The notes below the pieces were generated by a model that saw nothing but the letters and a program-made list of their open reading frames with translations, searched no databases and had not been told where the DNA came from. Position numbers and translations under genes: made by a program. Shown here one piece after another: positions 42,503 through 50,804 of a stretch of DNA of 60,067 nt. The stretch comes from a virus, in the IMG/VR virus record IMGVR_UViG_3300025894_001094, positions 1 through 60,067 of that record, one strand, 5' to 3'. Within the stretch, counting starts at the first letter, position 1. Each line of letters begins with the position of its first letter.

Positions 42503-43155
42503 ACAGGACTCCTGCTGAAATGCACGTCTGCTTCGTGTCCTTGGGGGTTGCTTGTGGTCACGTAGAATCCCTCACCCCTGAGATATTGCCTTGCGTTTGC
42601 AAGTGTGTTGTTGGTGCCCTTGTACAGTTGCGTCTTTGCGGCAACCTCGATGACACCCGTTTTCACTCTCTTCAAATATTTGCCCATACTCTTGAGCACG
42701 TTAATGTCGTTGCCCTGTGCGTCCACGTGAATGAATGCAATCTCCTCAAACTCTATGTTGTCAAGGTAAGTATCGAGTCGAGTAGTTTCTACCTCAATTC
42801 TTTCCTGAACGTTAAAATCAGGTCTGCCCTGCCACACATCATGGATGTTATCCGCAAACTCGAATAAACTACTGCACCCATATGGGTGGATCTTGCGTCC
42901 AGTACCATCGGTGAATCGCGCATCCGGTTCATTAAAACTCAGGTTAAAATTTGCGGTACCATCGACAAGGTCTACTGCTTGTGGGTTAACGAACACATTG
43001 GGGTTCTCCGCAAACCTCTTGTTCGTATGCTCGAACATTGCGGGTACGGGTTCAAACCCGTGCAGTTCCATCTTGTTTCCGAATCGATCTAGAATGCGAG
43101 CAGTGTCAAACCCATCGCTCATCCCCACTTCCATCAGAATCTGTTTTTGTATCAT
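42499..43155 (-). CDS. FkbM-family methyltransferase in the glycan cluster (218 aa)
   Basis: ATG at 43155 overlaps the upstream stop (ATGA); longer frames would read through paralogue B. MEVGMSDGFDTARIL is SAM motif I, ELHGFEPVPAMFEHT motif II, then VETTRLDTYLDNIEFEEIAF and IHVDAQGNDINVLKSMG match FkbM. It probably O-methylates a sugar of the cluster's glycan. Its base composition is visibly less AT-rich than most neighbours, suggesting separate origin. Confidence 0.82.
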   Translation of the reverse strand: MIQKQILMEVGMSDGFDTARILDRFGNKMELHGFEPVPAMFEHTNKRFAENPNVFVNPQAVDLVDGTANFNLSFNEPDARFTDGTGRKIHPYGCSSLFEFADNIHDVWQGRPDFNVQERIEVETTRLDTYLDNIEFEEIAFIHVDAQGNDINVLKSMGKYLKRVKTGVIEVAAKTQLYKGTNNTLANARQYLRGEGFYVTTSNPQGHEADVHFSRSPV

Positions 43156-43814
43156 GGCATGTACCTTTTTAGTTGTATTGCTCCCCTGTAATTTCGAAAC
43201 CCGTTCATGCCCAGTATCTGGTGCCAACCTGCATTGGTGGGCATCATACGCTCCTGCTCGACCAGAGAACATACGTTCAGGCATGCCTCTGGTTTGTGGA
43301 TGGTCATGAAATCCAGCAAAAATGGTTTGGATGCTCTAAATGGCAACAAGGGTTGAAATGCCATCAATTTGTTTTCGTCGTCTTTTCTGTTGGTGTTGCC
43401 TATGCCAATGCTCGCACCATCTCGATTGCACTGCTCACACAACTCCATGAGTTTATCGGTGTTGCCCAGAAATGTATCGTACCGCATGCGTATGATAATG
43501 TCATAGTTTTTTTTGATAGAGTCTAGTAACAACCAATGTGCGAGGTGCTGAAAATACCCTGTTTTCAGGCGAGGTATCTCAGAACCTTTGTGCTGTAGAT
43601 GTTCACCATGGACTTCCATGAACTCAGGGACCTGATAGCAGTTATAAGTTGGTTTTGGATCGGGAAAGTATCGCATGCGATCAACGTCCACCTTTGGACG
43701 TTCGCTTTCCCACGTGGATAGGTAAATGTCACCTTTGGGTAAATTGGAAAGATGGTTCTGCATCCACCCATCCCACTTGCGGTAGAGTCCCGAATAGAGG
43801 ATTGCTATTTTCAT
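43152..43814 (-). CDS. RxRYD-family putative glycosyltransferase, paralogue B (220 aa)
   Basis: It begins MKIAILYSGLYRKWDGWMQN with the family motif NYDIIIRMRYDTFLGNTD, then GASIGIGNTN, DFMTIHKPEAC and the end TNAGWHQILGMN, RGAIQLKRYM. It is the shortest member of the five. It lies between an FkbM methyltransferase and the HAD-nucleotidyltransferase fusion with four-base overlaps to each. Confidence 0.6.
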   Translation of the reverse strand: MKIAILYSGLYRKWDGWMQNHLSNLPKGDIYLSTWESERPKVDVDRMRYFPDPKPTYNCYQVPEFMEVHGEHLQHKGSEIPRLKTGYFQHLAHWLLLDSIKKNYDIIIRMRYDTFLGNTDKLMELCEQCNRDGASIGIGNTNRKDDENKLMAFQPLLPFRASKPFLLDFMTIHKPEACLNVCSLVEQERMMPTNAGWHQILGMNGFRNYRGAIQLKRYMP

Positions 43815-45154
43815 GACTTGTCGTGTATGAATCTATTAAGATCTTCAGGTGTACCAAGACCCCACATTTCCTTTGCTTTATGAGTGCGTATAACTTTACC
43901 GTCTTCGATTGCTTGGTTGTATACTGGACACACGTAGAACTCGTTATTGACACGAATATCTTTTTCGATCATGCGTTCTGCGTATTTAACAAAGTCTGCA
44001 CCACGCCTCCAATAATAGTATCCCACAGTTGCCTCATCGCTGATTGGGTTCTTCTCTGCGACTTCGGTAACCATTCCTGATTCATTAGTTTTGGCAAATG
44101 ACCACTTGGGGTGGGTAGCAGTGAATGTCACGATACCACCATCTGCCTGAGACTCTTGCATCTCGTACATAAACTGGATGGGGTCCCAATCAACCCATTG
44201 GTCACTGTTAGCAAAGAACAACGGTTGCTCGTTGTTAATCAACTCCTTTGCGAGCAAGGTGGTGCATGCCGCTCCTTCGGTGATGCCATCGACTTCTATC
44301 ACTTTGCAATTGGGTGCTATGAGCGGAAGCATGTTGTCGAGATGGAATTGCTCTCGATGCTTTTTCTGCACGATGAATATAAAATTCGCGTCCACTCCTA
44401 TGTTCTCAACAACCACCTGAATCATGGGTTTACCGTTAACGTCAATCAACGGTTTAGGAAACGAATACCCTGCCTGTGCAAAACGAGATCCCGCACCTGC
44501 CATAGGAATTAGTACGTTGACATTATCGTCTTTCCATTTTGTCACAAACTGTTCTCCTGTAAGTTTAGAATATATGTTATCCACTGTCACGTCTTCTGGT
44601 GCTGACACTCGTATGACCTTTGCTCTTGCTCGATGAGCAGCAGCAAGTCCTTGTGGTGAATCTTCAACGATGACTGTTTCTTCTGGCAAACATCCTTGCA
44701 TAGACATTGCTTTCCAGTACATTTCTGGATGAGGTTTAGGATTTTTAACATCATCATTTGATATGATGACAGACAAATACTCCATCAATTCTGATTTTGC
44801 CAGAGCAGTCAAAACAGTTCGACGTATGCTATTTGAGCACACACCCACCATATAACCATCATCAACCAGTTTTTTAAATAATTCTACTATGTAAGGACGA
44901 GACCTGATATTCAAGAATTCTTTCATTGTCAGTTCTTGTTTAAGATCAAAAATTTCTTTGTATCGACTTGGTGGGAGACCTTTTCTTTCAGTCAACATCT
45001 CCATCTTCTGGGTTGTTTTCCGTCCGTCATAAATGTTAATATGTTCTTCTTCGGTGATTGCATATTCACCAAGTGCAGTATTTAAACAAGCAAAATGAAT
45101 CCACTTAGTGTCAATCAAAACCCCATCAAGATCAAATAAAATTAATTTAACCAT
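43811..45154 (-). CDS. HAD phosphatase - sugar nucleotidyltransferase fusion (447 aa)
   Basis: Residues 1-210 are a HAD hydrolase of the beta-phosphoglucomutase type: ILFDLDGVLIDTKW (nucleophile Asp), VGVCSNSIRRTVL, KPHPEMYWKAM, and VIVEDSPQGLAAA. Residues 213-447 are an NTP-transferase: VLIPMAGAGSRFAQAGYSFP with KPLIDVNGKPMI, and ADGGIVTFTATHPKWSFAKT. The pair could dephosphorylate or isomerise a sugar phosphate and activate a sugar-1-phosphate to an NDP-sugar. It overlaps the GDPD-like gene by eight bases. The fused layout is unusual; the product cannot be deduced. Confidence 0.88.
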   Translation of the reverse strand: MVKLILFDLDGVLIDTKWIHFACLNTALGEYAITEEEHINIYDGRKTTQKMEMLTERKGLPPSRYKEIFDLKQELTMKEFLNIRSRPYIVELFKKLVDDGYMVGVCSNSIRRTVLTALAKSELMEYLSVIISNDDVKNPKPHPEMYWKAMSMQGCLPEETVIVEDSPQGLAAAHRARAKVIRVSAPEDVTVDNIYSKLTGEQFVTKWKDDNVNVLIPMAGAGSRFAQAGYSFPKPLIDVNGKPMIQVVVENIGVDANFIFIVQKKHREQFHLDNMLPLIAPNCKVIEVDGITEGAACTTLLAKELINNEQPLFFANSDQWVDWDPIQFMYEMQESQADGGIVTFTATHPKWSFAKTNESGMVTEVAEKNPISDEATVGYYYWRRGADFVKYAERMIEKDIRVNNEFYVCPVYNQAIEDGKVIRTHKAKEMWGLGTPEDLNRFIHDKS

Positions 45155-45611
45155 TCTTATATCTCTCTATGTAATCTGAACATATACCGCGAAATCCCTC
45201 TTCCTCCCATGGATAATCTTTGCCTAACGCAACAGTGATTGCAACTCCTGCGCTCTTAGGTAAGGGTGCTGGTTTGAATGGGTATGCCCATATCCAACCT
45301 TTGGAAGTAAGTGTATAATCATCTTCCTGATGCCAGAAAGAGTTGAAGGTGCTTGACATGAGTATGAGTGCTTGTGAATTCTTGCAATGCACCACCAACT
45401 GATCTCGATACTTCATCATCCATTCTAGATCAACACGATACTCTGGTTCATCATGACCCAACCATACATGAGACTGTGTGCCATCACCTAGTGCCCAGCA
45501 ATCGAGTTCTACACGGTACCTTTGCTCTAATGCATGCTCAATATATTCTGGTTTGTTCTCCTCGCTTGGATTAGGACCATCGAGATTACCTCTGTGTGAA
45601 ATGTATATCAT
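45147..45611 (-). CDS. Glycerophosphodiester phosphodiesterase/PI-PLC-like protein (154 aa)
   Basis: The first strand and loop IYISHRGNLDGPNPSEENKP holds His6-Arg7, and RYRVELDCWALGDG holds Glu35 and Asp37, followed by VWLGHDEPEY with the second His: the HR...ExD...H set of GDPD enzymes. At 154 aa it lacks the second half of a full GDPD barrel (about 240 aa), so it may be a minimal or altered form. In the cluster it might remodel a lipid- or phosphodiester-linked glycan. Confidence 0.68.
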   Translation of the reverse strand: MIYISHRGNLDGPNPSEENKPEYIEHALEQRYRVELDCWALGDGTQSHVWLGHDEPEYRVDLEWMMKYRDQLVVHCKNSQALILMSSTFNSFWHQEDDYTLTSKGWIWAYPFKPAPLPKSAGVAITVALGKDYPWEEEGFRGICSDYIERYKNG

Positions 45612-46390
45612 ATCATTTGCATCAGACGTGCTAAGTCTTCTCCTTTGTGAGGCAGTTTGTCTTTGAGAAAGAAATGTACAAAATCACACTCTGTTATCTG
45701 TGTGTTGGCGGTGAACAGTCCATTGAATTCGGATGGTAATTTAGTATGTGGAATCTTCTGTTTCTTGATCCACCAGTTAAGCAACGTCTGATCCGTACTC
45801 CACTTCCACGCACCATCACCGTCAATGAATCGCTTGAACTCAAATCGATTGAGAAACTCTCGGGGGGTCTCGTCATTAAGATAGGGTAGTAGGTCCTTGT
45901 TGAACACCATCACACCCATGTTCATGAACTCAGCACCGTAAAAATTCCAATCCCAATCTACATCTTTGAGTGTGAGGTACTGCATGCGTGAGTAGTTTTG
46001 AATCTTTGCGATGTAGTCTTTGGTCAATGGCATGTCTCGTTCAACACATGCGCCGAACGCAGTGCCCTCTTCCATTGCCTCAAAAATGTTGGGCGCATTC
46101 TGACGAACGAACACATCAGCATCTATTACTGCTATCTCGTCATATTCACCCAGATATTTAAATGCGTTCTCTTTCTCATAGATGGGCAAATAACCACCAT
46201 GCTTTGAAGTTGCTTCTCTACTTCTGTTGCTCATGAATGGATCTGGTGCAATCCTCAACAACGGTTGAGTCTGTACAAAATGATCTATGTTGTGTAAGCG
46301 ACAATATTCTTTAACACTATCAATACAAAATCTGTATAGTTTAGAGTTTGCTGATTCACCTACTTTTACCTGATATACCAATCTTTTCAT
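45608..46390 (-). CDS. GT8-like/GT-A glycosyltransferase (260 aa)
   Basis: YDEIAVIDADVFVRQNAPNI carries a DxD (DAD), preceded by a helix with Arg/Lys; NMGVMVFNKDLLPYL and WSTDQTLLNWWIKK are typical GT8/GT34-like blocks, and FVHFFLKDKLP ends with a His-containing loop. Likely a metal-dependent sugar transferase. Four-base overlaps with both neighbours keep it in the glycan operon. Confidence 0.72.
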   Translation of the reverse strand: MKRLVYQVKVGESANSKLYRFCIDSVKEYCRLHNIDHFVQTQPLLRIAPDPFMSNRSREATSKHGGYLPIYEKENAFKYLGEYDEIAVIDADVFVRQNAPNIFEAMEEGTAFGACVERDMPLTKDYIAKIQNYSRMQYLTLKDVDWDWNFYGAEFMNMGVMVFNKDLLPYLNDETPREFLNRFEFKRFIDGDGAWKWSTDQTLLNWWIKKQKIPHTKLPSEFNGLFTANTQITECDFVHFFLKDKLPHKGEDLARLMQMI

Positions 46391-47211
46391 CTGACGTGTC
46401 TGTTACCTTCCATATGTCGCATAATACCCAATCCACCATTAATATTAACATGATCAATATTGTCATTAGCATAGCACAGTATTTGCCACCAACCCCATTC
46501 TGCGGCAAGAAGACTCTCGGTTTTCCACCAGTGATCGACCACACTTGTATTGAACAAACGTGGTTCAAACATTATCATACCATCAAACACTCTTTGGTGC
46601 CATTTAGGATTGGTGCTCTTTGATTCTTCTATATGATAAACACCAGTTTCTAATTTCTTTCGTGTATCCCAATGTCTATCTTCTGGCGCATGATCTATTA
46701 AAAATCCCGTAACCACTTTATTTTTGTACGTAGCTTCAATATACTTATCAAAGTTTATAGCATAGGACAACATGCCATCCCATCGAAGTCTGATGTAGAG
46801 ATCAGGTGGTGTGTCTATTGTCTTAATGAGTTCACATGTCGATACTTGTTGTAATGCTCTGGTGATATGTCCAGGTTGAGGTGATTCGTCTATTCCCCTC
46901 ATTACCTTTTCATGTTTTTTAAGTTGTTCTGACCATGCAGGAGTGTCAACAAAACGGGGAATAGATTTATACGGATTATATGCTTTTGGCATCGGTGTAT
47001 ACACTACGTTATCAGCAGCATGTTTTAAAAGATAGTTACTCGAATCTAACAACGTCTTCATGGAACTTCTATCCCACGTGTGATATCGAAAGGTCACATC
47101 ATATTTCGGATGATCATAAAAATGGTGATGCATTCTGTATAAACATTCAGAGAGTTGTTTACTTGTTGCGTTTGCTGGAAACTGTCCTGTTATAAGGATA
47201 TCAATTCGCAT
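46387..47211 (-). CDS. RxRYD-family putative glycosyltransferase, paralogue C (274 aa)
   Basis: ATG at 47211 follows AGGATTATAGAA. It begins MRIDILITGQFPANATSKQL. The motif is PPDLYIRLRWDGMLSYA with Trp for Tyr, then NKVVTGFLI, DGMIMFEPRLFN and AEWGWWQILCYAND with NINGGLGIMRHM. It overlaps the radical SAM gene by 11 bases. Confidence 0.6.
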   Translation of the reverse strand: MRIDILITGQFPANATSKQLSECLYRMHHHFYDHPKYDVTFRYHTWDRSSMKTLLDSSNYLLKHAADNVVYTPMPKAYNPYKSIPRFVDTPAWSEQLKKHEKVMRGIDESPQPGHITRALQQVSTCELIKTIDTPPDLYIRLRWDGMLSYAINFDKYIEATYKNKVVTGFLIDHAPEDRHWDTRKKLETGVYHIEESKSTNPKWHQRVFDGMIMFEPRLFNTSVVDHWWKTESLLAAEWGWWQILCYANDNIDHVNINGGLGIMRHMEGNRHVR

Positions 47212-48175
47212 TTCTATAATCCTGCAAATCAAACTCAGTGCCATGCATGTGATGCAAGTCACGATCATGATTGGTCCAGACTAGAACCTCGGGATCATCA
47301 ACTAGAAAATCACAATCATTGCAATAGCTAGGATAGTCACCAGATCGATGATCGTCACGGAGTTTGCTATACGCTTCACCCTCCCAAATCTCTTCGATGG
47401 TGTTTTTGCTTGTGTGCCCGAGGACTGCTTCTTCGTCTCTGCCGAGGACCTGACAGCACGGGTGAACAGCACCTCTCTGACCATCAAGACCACCAGCACG
47501 AATAACAACATCAGGACTAAAAGGTCTTCCACAAGTTTTCTTTGCTCCTTGGCGTACACCAGTCTCGCTGATGTCGGTCACACCCGACCAGTTGTGCATC
47601 TTCCACACCTCAGTCTTCACATCTAACTCATTCACAATCCTTTTATAATGTTCTAATTCATACTCTATTTTACTGTTGTCTGTAATCAGGTGATACGTTG
47701 ACACTACACAATCTGCGTTGGTGTCGATTACATATTGCCGCATTGCCTTGACCTTGTCCCACGTACTGCCGAACGACCCACCAATGCGATTATACATCCA
47801 CTTGTCATATGCTTCTACATCATACCCTATCCACGAGAAACGATAGAAGTCTAACCCAGCATCGACACAGTCACGCATGAACTTACCTTCCATGCGATAA
47901 CCGTTAGAAAATATAAATGCTTTCGCACCATACTTCTTTACGATCTCAATGTATTTAGGTAAGTTTCGGTTGAGTGTTGCTTCACCCGAACCATCTAGGT
48001 TGACAACGCGCAGTCCATGTTGAGCACAGTCTGCCACGTTATCCTCGAACTCTTGAAGCGACATTTTTTTGAGGAAGTCTTTGTGTCTGCCACCAGTACG
48101 CACGTCTTGTGGGCACATACTACACGAGTAGTTGCACCCTCCGTTTACTTCAATTACCGCCCTATCGATTTTCAA
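47201..48175 (-). CDS. Radical SAM/SPASM-domain protein (324 aa)
   Basis: The radical SAM cluster motif is Cys14, Cys18, Cys21 in NGGCNYSCSMCPQDVRTGG, followed by LRVVNLDGSGEATLNRNL (GGE-like). The C-terminal part has extra cysteines in KKTCGRPFSPDVVI, HPCCQVLGRDEE and YPSYCNDCDF, a SPASM-type auxiliary cluster. Such enzymes modify peptides or sugars (epimerisation, crosslinking). Being inside a glycan operon suggests carbohydrate or glycopeptide modification, but no precursor peptide was found nearby. Confidence 0.88.
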   Translation of the reverse strand: MKIDRAVIEVNGGCNYSCSMCPQDVRTGGRHKDFLKKMSLQEFEDNVADCAQHGLRVVNLDGSGEATLNRNLPKYIEIVKKYGAKAFIFSNGYRMEGKFMRDCVDAGLDFYRFSWIGYDVEAYDKWMYNRIGGSFGSTWDKVKAMRQYVIDTNADCVVSTYHLITDNSKIEYELEHYKRIVNELDVKTEVWKMHNWSGVTDISETGVRQGAKKTCGRPFSPDVVIRAGGLDGQRGAVHPCCQVLGRDEEAVLGHTSKNTIEEIWEGEAYSKLRDDHRSGDYPSYCNDCDFLVDDPEVLVWTNHDRDLHHMHGTEFDLQDYRNAN

Positions 48176-49037
48176 TTATATGATCCACTTGTCTTTTATA
48201 TTTGCTGATGTTGAGATCTAACTTAGGTATAGATTTATCTAGGTGGTCTACTAATGACTGCATCGTAAAACTACGGTTCTTATCCTTTTTGGGACTCATA
48301 AGAGGATATGCTTGTGGATCATGAACATTAACTATTTTGCTATCACCAACACATGCGGTGGGTTTGTATAGCATTCTTGCAAAATAATGCCACATACCAT
48401 CATAACCCATGGTGAATCGTGCTGTTTGCATATGATACAGCACGTCTCTTATTGGAGTTCGATAACACAAATCTACAACAGACCATCCCTGCCCTTTTAA
48501 TGACTCTATTGCTAGTTCCCAATCCTCATCGGAATAAGATCTCTTCCAAGAAGCAGCAGGTTCTGCATTGAACTTGGGTCTCCATACCGTAACTTTATTG
48601 TCTACTGTTGGAATACCCATGAGGTCATCGTTGAACTTCCAACTATTCAGACCTTTGGGTACAATGAGATCGTCTTCCTTCCAATTGCGTCGATGGAGAT
48701 TTGAGAACAATTGTAATCCAAAATCTAAATCATGATCGAACCGATGCTCATAGGTGACCAGATGTGGTTTATAGCACATACTGTGCACATATTCGATTTT
48801 TTCAAATATAGACTCTGGATCTTCAAAATGATATTCATACAGTATATCATGATCCCAATGAAAAATCAAGTGGATTTTTATGTCTAGAAGGTTTGCAACG
48901 TAAAAGGCAGTTGACATAGAGAACATGAAGTCTCCTGCTCCCGGAGTACCTCTTACTAATATATCATTGCCCCGCAGAGTCCATTCGTGTTTAGAATACG
49001 GGTCTCTAAAGGACACCCCTGCTAGGTGTCTGTTCAT
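48162..49037 (-). CDS. GT-B-like glycosyltransferase (291 aa)
   Basis: The N-terminus DILVRGTPGAGDFMFSMSTA FYVANLL pattern, read as GTPGAGD plus a helix, resembles the start of GT9/heptosyltransferase-like GT-B enzymes, and TMGYDGMWHYFARMLYKP resembles the donor-site loop (TxxDgGxxHxA). It overlaps the radical SAM gene by 14 bases. The assignment rests on pattern only. Confidence 0.5.
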   Translation of the reverse strand: MNRHLAGVSFRDPYSKHEWTLRGNDILVRGTPGAGDFMFSMSTAFYVANLLDIKIHLIFHWDHDILYEYHFEDPESIFEKIEYVHSMCYKPHLVTYEHRFDHDLDFGLQLFSNLHRRNWKEDDLIVPKGLNSWKFNDDLMGIPTVDNKVTVWRPKFNAEPAASWKRSYSDEDWELAIESLKGQGWSVVDLCYRTPIRDVLYHMQTARFTMGYDGMWHYFARMLYKPTACVGDSKIVNVHDPQAYPLMSPKKDKNRSFTMQSLVDHLDKSIPKLDLNISKYKRQVDHIIENR

Positions 49038-49038
49038 A

Positions 49039-49203
49039 TCACATCTTTACGTTATACTTGTCCTGTAAATTTTTCAGTTGATCTGGTCGAATCTTAATGC
49101 GTTTCTTGGATCCGTCTTCACCGCTTGCTGAAAATTTTTCTGAACGATACTTATCTTTCGACCTATTTTTATTTTTAGGATCGAATCTTCCATACTTAGC
49201 CAT
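49039..49203 (-). CDS. Small basic ORF (54 aa)
   Basis: ATG at 49203 follows GGCAAGTAATATT. The product (MAKYGRFDPKNKNRSKDKYR, then KKRIKIRPDQLKNLQDKYNV) is highly basic with a C-terminal helix. It begins four bases after the 45-aa ORF and stops just before the GT-B-like start. Nucleic-acid binding is possible from charge alone. Confidence 0.55.
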   Translation of the reverse strand: MAKYGRFDPKNKNRSKDKYRSEKFSASGEDGSKKRIKIRPDQLKNLQDKYNVKM

Positions 49204-49207
49204 AATA

Positions 49208-49345
49208 TTACTTGCCTTGTCCTCTATATTTTTTGTAGTTTGCTTTCTTTCTTTTATTCATAGAGGACGTGTTTAAGTGTCCTCTACCAATAGAAGTTCC
49301 TTTTGGTTTGTGTTCAACTTTATTAGTGCTGATGTTCTGCGCCAT
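49208..49345 (-). CDS. Small basic ORF (45 aa)
   Basis: ATG at 49345 overlaps the lysozyme stop (ATGA). The product begins MAQNISTNKVEHKPKGTSIG and ends RKKANYKKYRGQGK; it is Lys/Arg-rich and probably disordered. Coupling to lysozyme supports its reality. Function unknown. Confidence 0.55.
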   Translation of the reverse strand: MAQNISTNKVEHKPKGTSIGRGHLNTSSMNKRKKANYKKYRGQGK

Positions 49346-49791
49346 CAGACTTGTTCCAAACGTTTCATCAGTCGTTCAGCACGATTGGGCACTTGCTTGT
49401 GCCAACGCGAGTCGCGACCTTCAACTGCTGCTTGTGCCCAGTCATGCGACATGATTGCTTTGGTCATGTTCTTGAACTTACTCAACCGAGTACGCCCCAT
49501 GTTGAACATCATGTTGACCAAGATCTGTTGGACCTCATCTGGAAAGTCGTTAAACTCCCGCATGCCGTATAAAGCATGACACTCACTGATTGAGGTGTCG
49601 AGGTCTGCTTCGAAGCATTCCCATACCCTTTCTTTTGAAACCTCGGTTCCGAACGGTGAACCCCATTCAGGGTCGTCGTTGGTGACCAAGTGTCCCACAC
49701 CAAAGGTGTGGTAACCGAGATGGTCTGCATATACTTCATACTTGACTCCCTCGTCGATTTTTAGTGTCTTGAATACTGCTTCCCTATCCAT
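49345..49791 (-). CDS. e: T4-type lysozyme (gene e-like endolysin, GH24)
   Basis: KIDEGVKYEVYADHLGYHTF then GVGHL matches T4 lysozyme [20 protein letters not shown]; catalytic residues are Glu14, Asp23 and Thr29 (Glu11, Asp20, Thr26 in T4). The C-terminal VNMMFNMGRTRLSKFKNM and RDSRWHKQVPNRAERLMKRL are also conserved. At 148 aa it lacks a signal peptide, as T4 e does, so a holin is needed; none is identified nearby. GGAGGG ribosome site. Confidence 0.93.
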   Translation of the reverse strand: MDREAVFKTLKIDEGVKYEVYADHLGYHTFGVGHLVTNDDPEWGSPFGTEVSKERVWECFEADLDTSISECHALYGMREFNDFPDEVQQILVNMMFNMGRTRLSKFKNMTKAIMSHDWAQAAVEGRDSRWHKQVPNRAERLMKRLEQV

Positions 49792-49824
49792 TTAATCCCT
49801 CCAAAGTTGCGATATTAATACTTA

Positions 49825-50523
49825 TCATTCTATTCCCATCCATTCCTTAGTCATTATGTAATCTCGCACGAAATCAGATCGCACGATATCTTCCCAACTG
49901 AATCTCACATGTGTGAACGGTTTCATGTTGTCTAGTATTGAGAGGAACTTATTAATACCCGACTTGTCCTTCTCTTGTTTAAAATCTGATTGGTGATAGT
50001 CACCACAGAACATAATTTTAGTTGCTTGTCCTACACGTGTAACCACAGAGTCTAACTCATGAAAGTTTAGGTTCTGCATCTCGTCAACCAATATGATGCT
50101 GTTGTCGTATGTGATGCCCCTAATAAACGAGGTAGACTCGAATGTGATATAATCGTTGTGTACCAACTTATCATATGCTTTGGGATCATTAAACAACTCA
50201 TAGGTTGCCGCACGATATGGTCCGGTGTATGCGTTCAATTTCTCTTCTATGGTTCCCGGTAGATATCCAATTTCACGTGTGGGCACCACACTACGAATAA
50301 TATGTAACGTCTCAAATGGTGTGCTCTTGTCCATCACCTGTTCTAACGCAAGATACATTGCAAGGAAAGTCTTACCGGTTCCTGCTGTACCTGTCAAAGC
50401 AAGATGGTTCTTATCTTCCTTCCATGCTTTCCATGCTTCTTCTTGGTGCGGTGTGATAGGCACGATGGTATCCATTTGGTCTAGACGAATGTGCATATTT
50501 TCTTTTGCAGTTGGTCCTCTCAT
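49825..50523 (-). CDS. phoH: PhoH-like P-loop ATPase (232 aa)
   Basis: Walker A GTAGTGKT is at residues 45-52 and Walker B IILVDEMQNLNFHEL near 143, with TKIMFCGDYHQSDF as the sensor region. PhoH is common in marine phages. Bacterial PhoH has been linked to phosphate stress and RNA processing, but its phage role is unsettled. It overlaps the FmdB-like gene by four bases. Confidence 0.93.
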   Translation of the reverse strand: MRGPTAKENMHIRLDQMDTIVPITPHQEEAWKAWKEDKNHLALTGTAGTGKTFLAMYLALEQVMDKSTPFETLHIIRSVVPTREIGYLPGTIEEKLNAYTGPYRAATYELFNDPKAYDKLVHNDYITFESTSFIRGITYDNSIILVDEMQNLNFHELDSVVTRVGQATKIMFCGDYHQSDFKQEKDKSGINKFLSILDNMKPFTHVRFSWEDIVRSDFVRDYIMTKEWMGIE

Positions 50524-50804
50524 ACGTTGATCGTATTCTTTGCTAACCCGTGCTTTTTAATCTGAGCATCGGATAGACCACTAGTTTTGGTCGAATCGGT
50601 TTCGTTTTTCATTTTCTTTAAAAGATCTTTCCAATCGCCAGAAGTCTTGTTAATGATATTACCGGTGTGAGTAACAAGAGAGGGCGAACCAAGAATCTTT
50701 TGCTCCCATTCTCCGCTTGCTACCATCTCTTCCTTTTTAGAAATAGAAATAAACATCTCTGTTATTTCTCCCGTTTCAACATTCATCATGTCATATGTCG
50801 GCAT
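50520..50804 (-). CDS. FmdB-like small conserved phage protein (94 aa)
   Basis: It begins MPTYDMMNVETGEITEMFIS and has ASGEWEQKILGSPSLVTHTG with SGDWKDLLKKMKNE. This resembles a small protein of marine T4-like phages annotated as FmdB-like; the zinc-ribbon cysteines of bacterial FmdB are absent. It lies between phoH and a GT25 gene with overlaps to both. Confidence 0.6.
   Translation of the reverse strand: MPTYDMMNVETGEITEMFISISKKEEMVASGEWEQKILGSPSLVTHTGNIINKTSGDWKDLLKKMKNETDSTKTSGLSDAQIKKHGLAKNTINV

Noticed and set aside
42845-43309. 154-aa plus-strand frame opposite the FkbM gene and paralogue B
   Set aside because: Antisense to well-supported genes with clear motifs; no promoter or ribosome site.
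50370-50400. TTGACA-17-TAAGAC promoter-like match in phoH
   Set aside because: It falls in the Walker A codons in the middle of the gene with no unit starting downstream.
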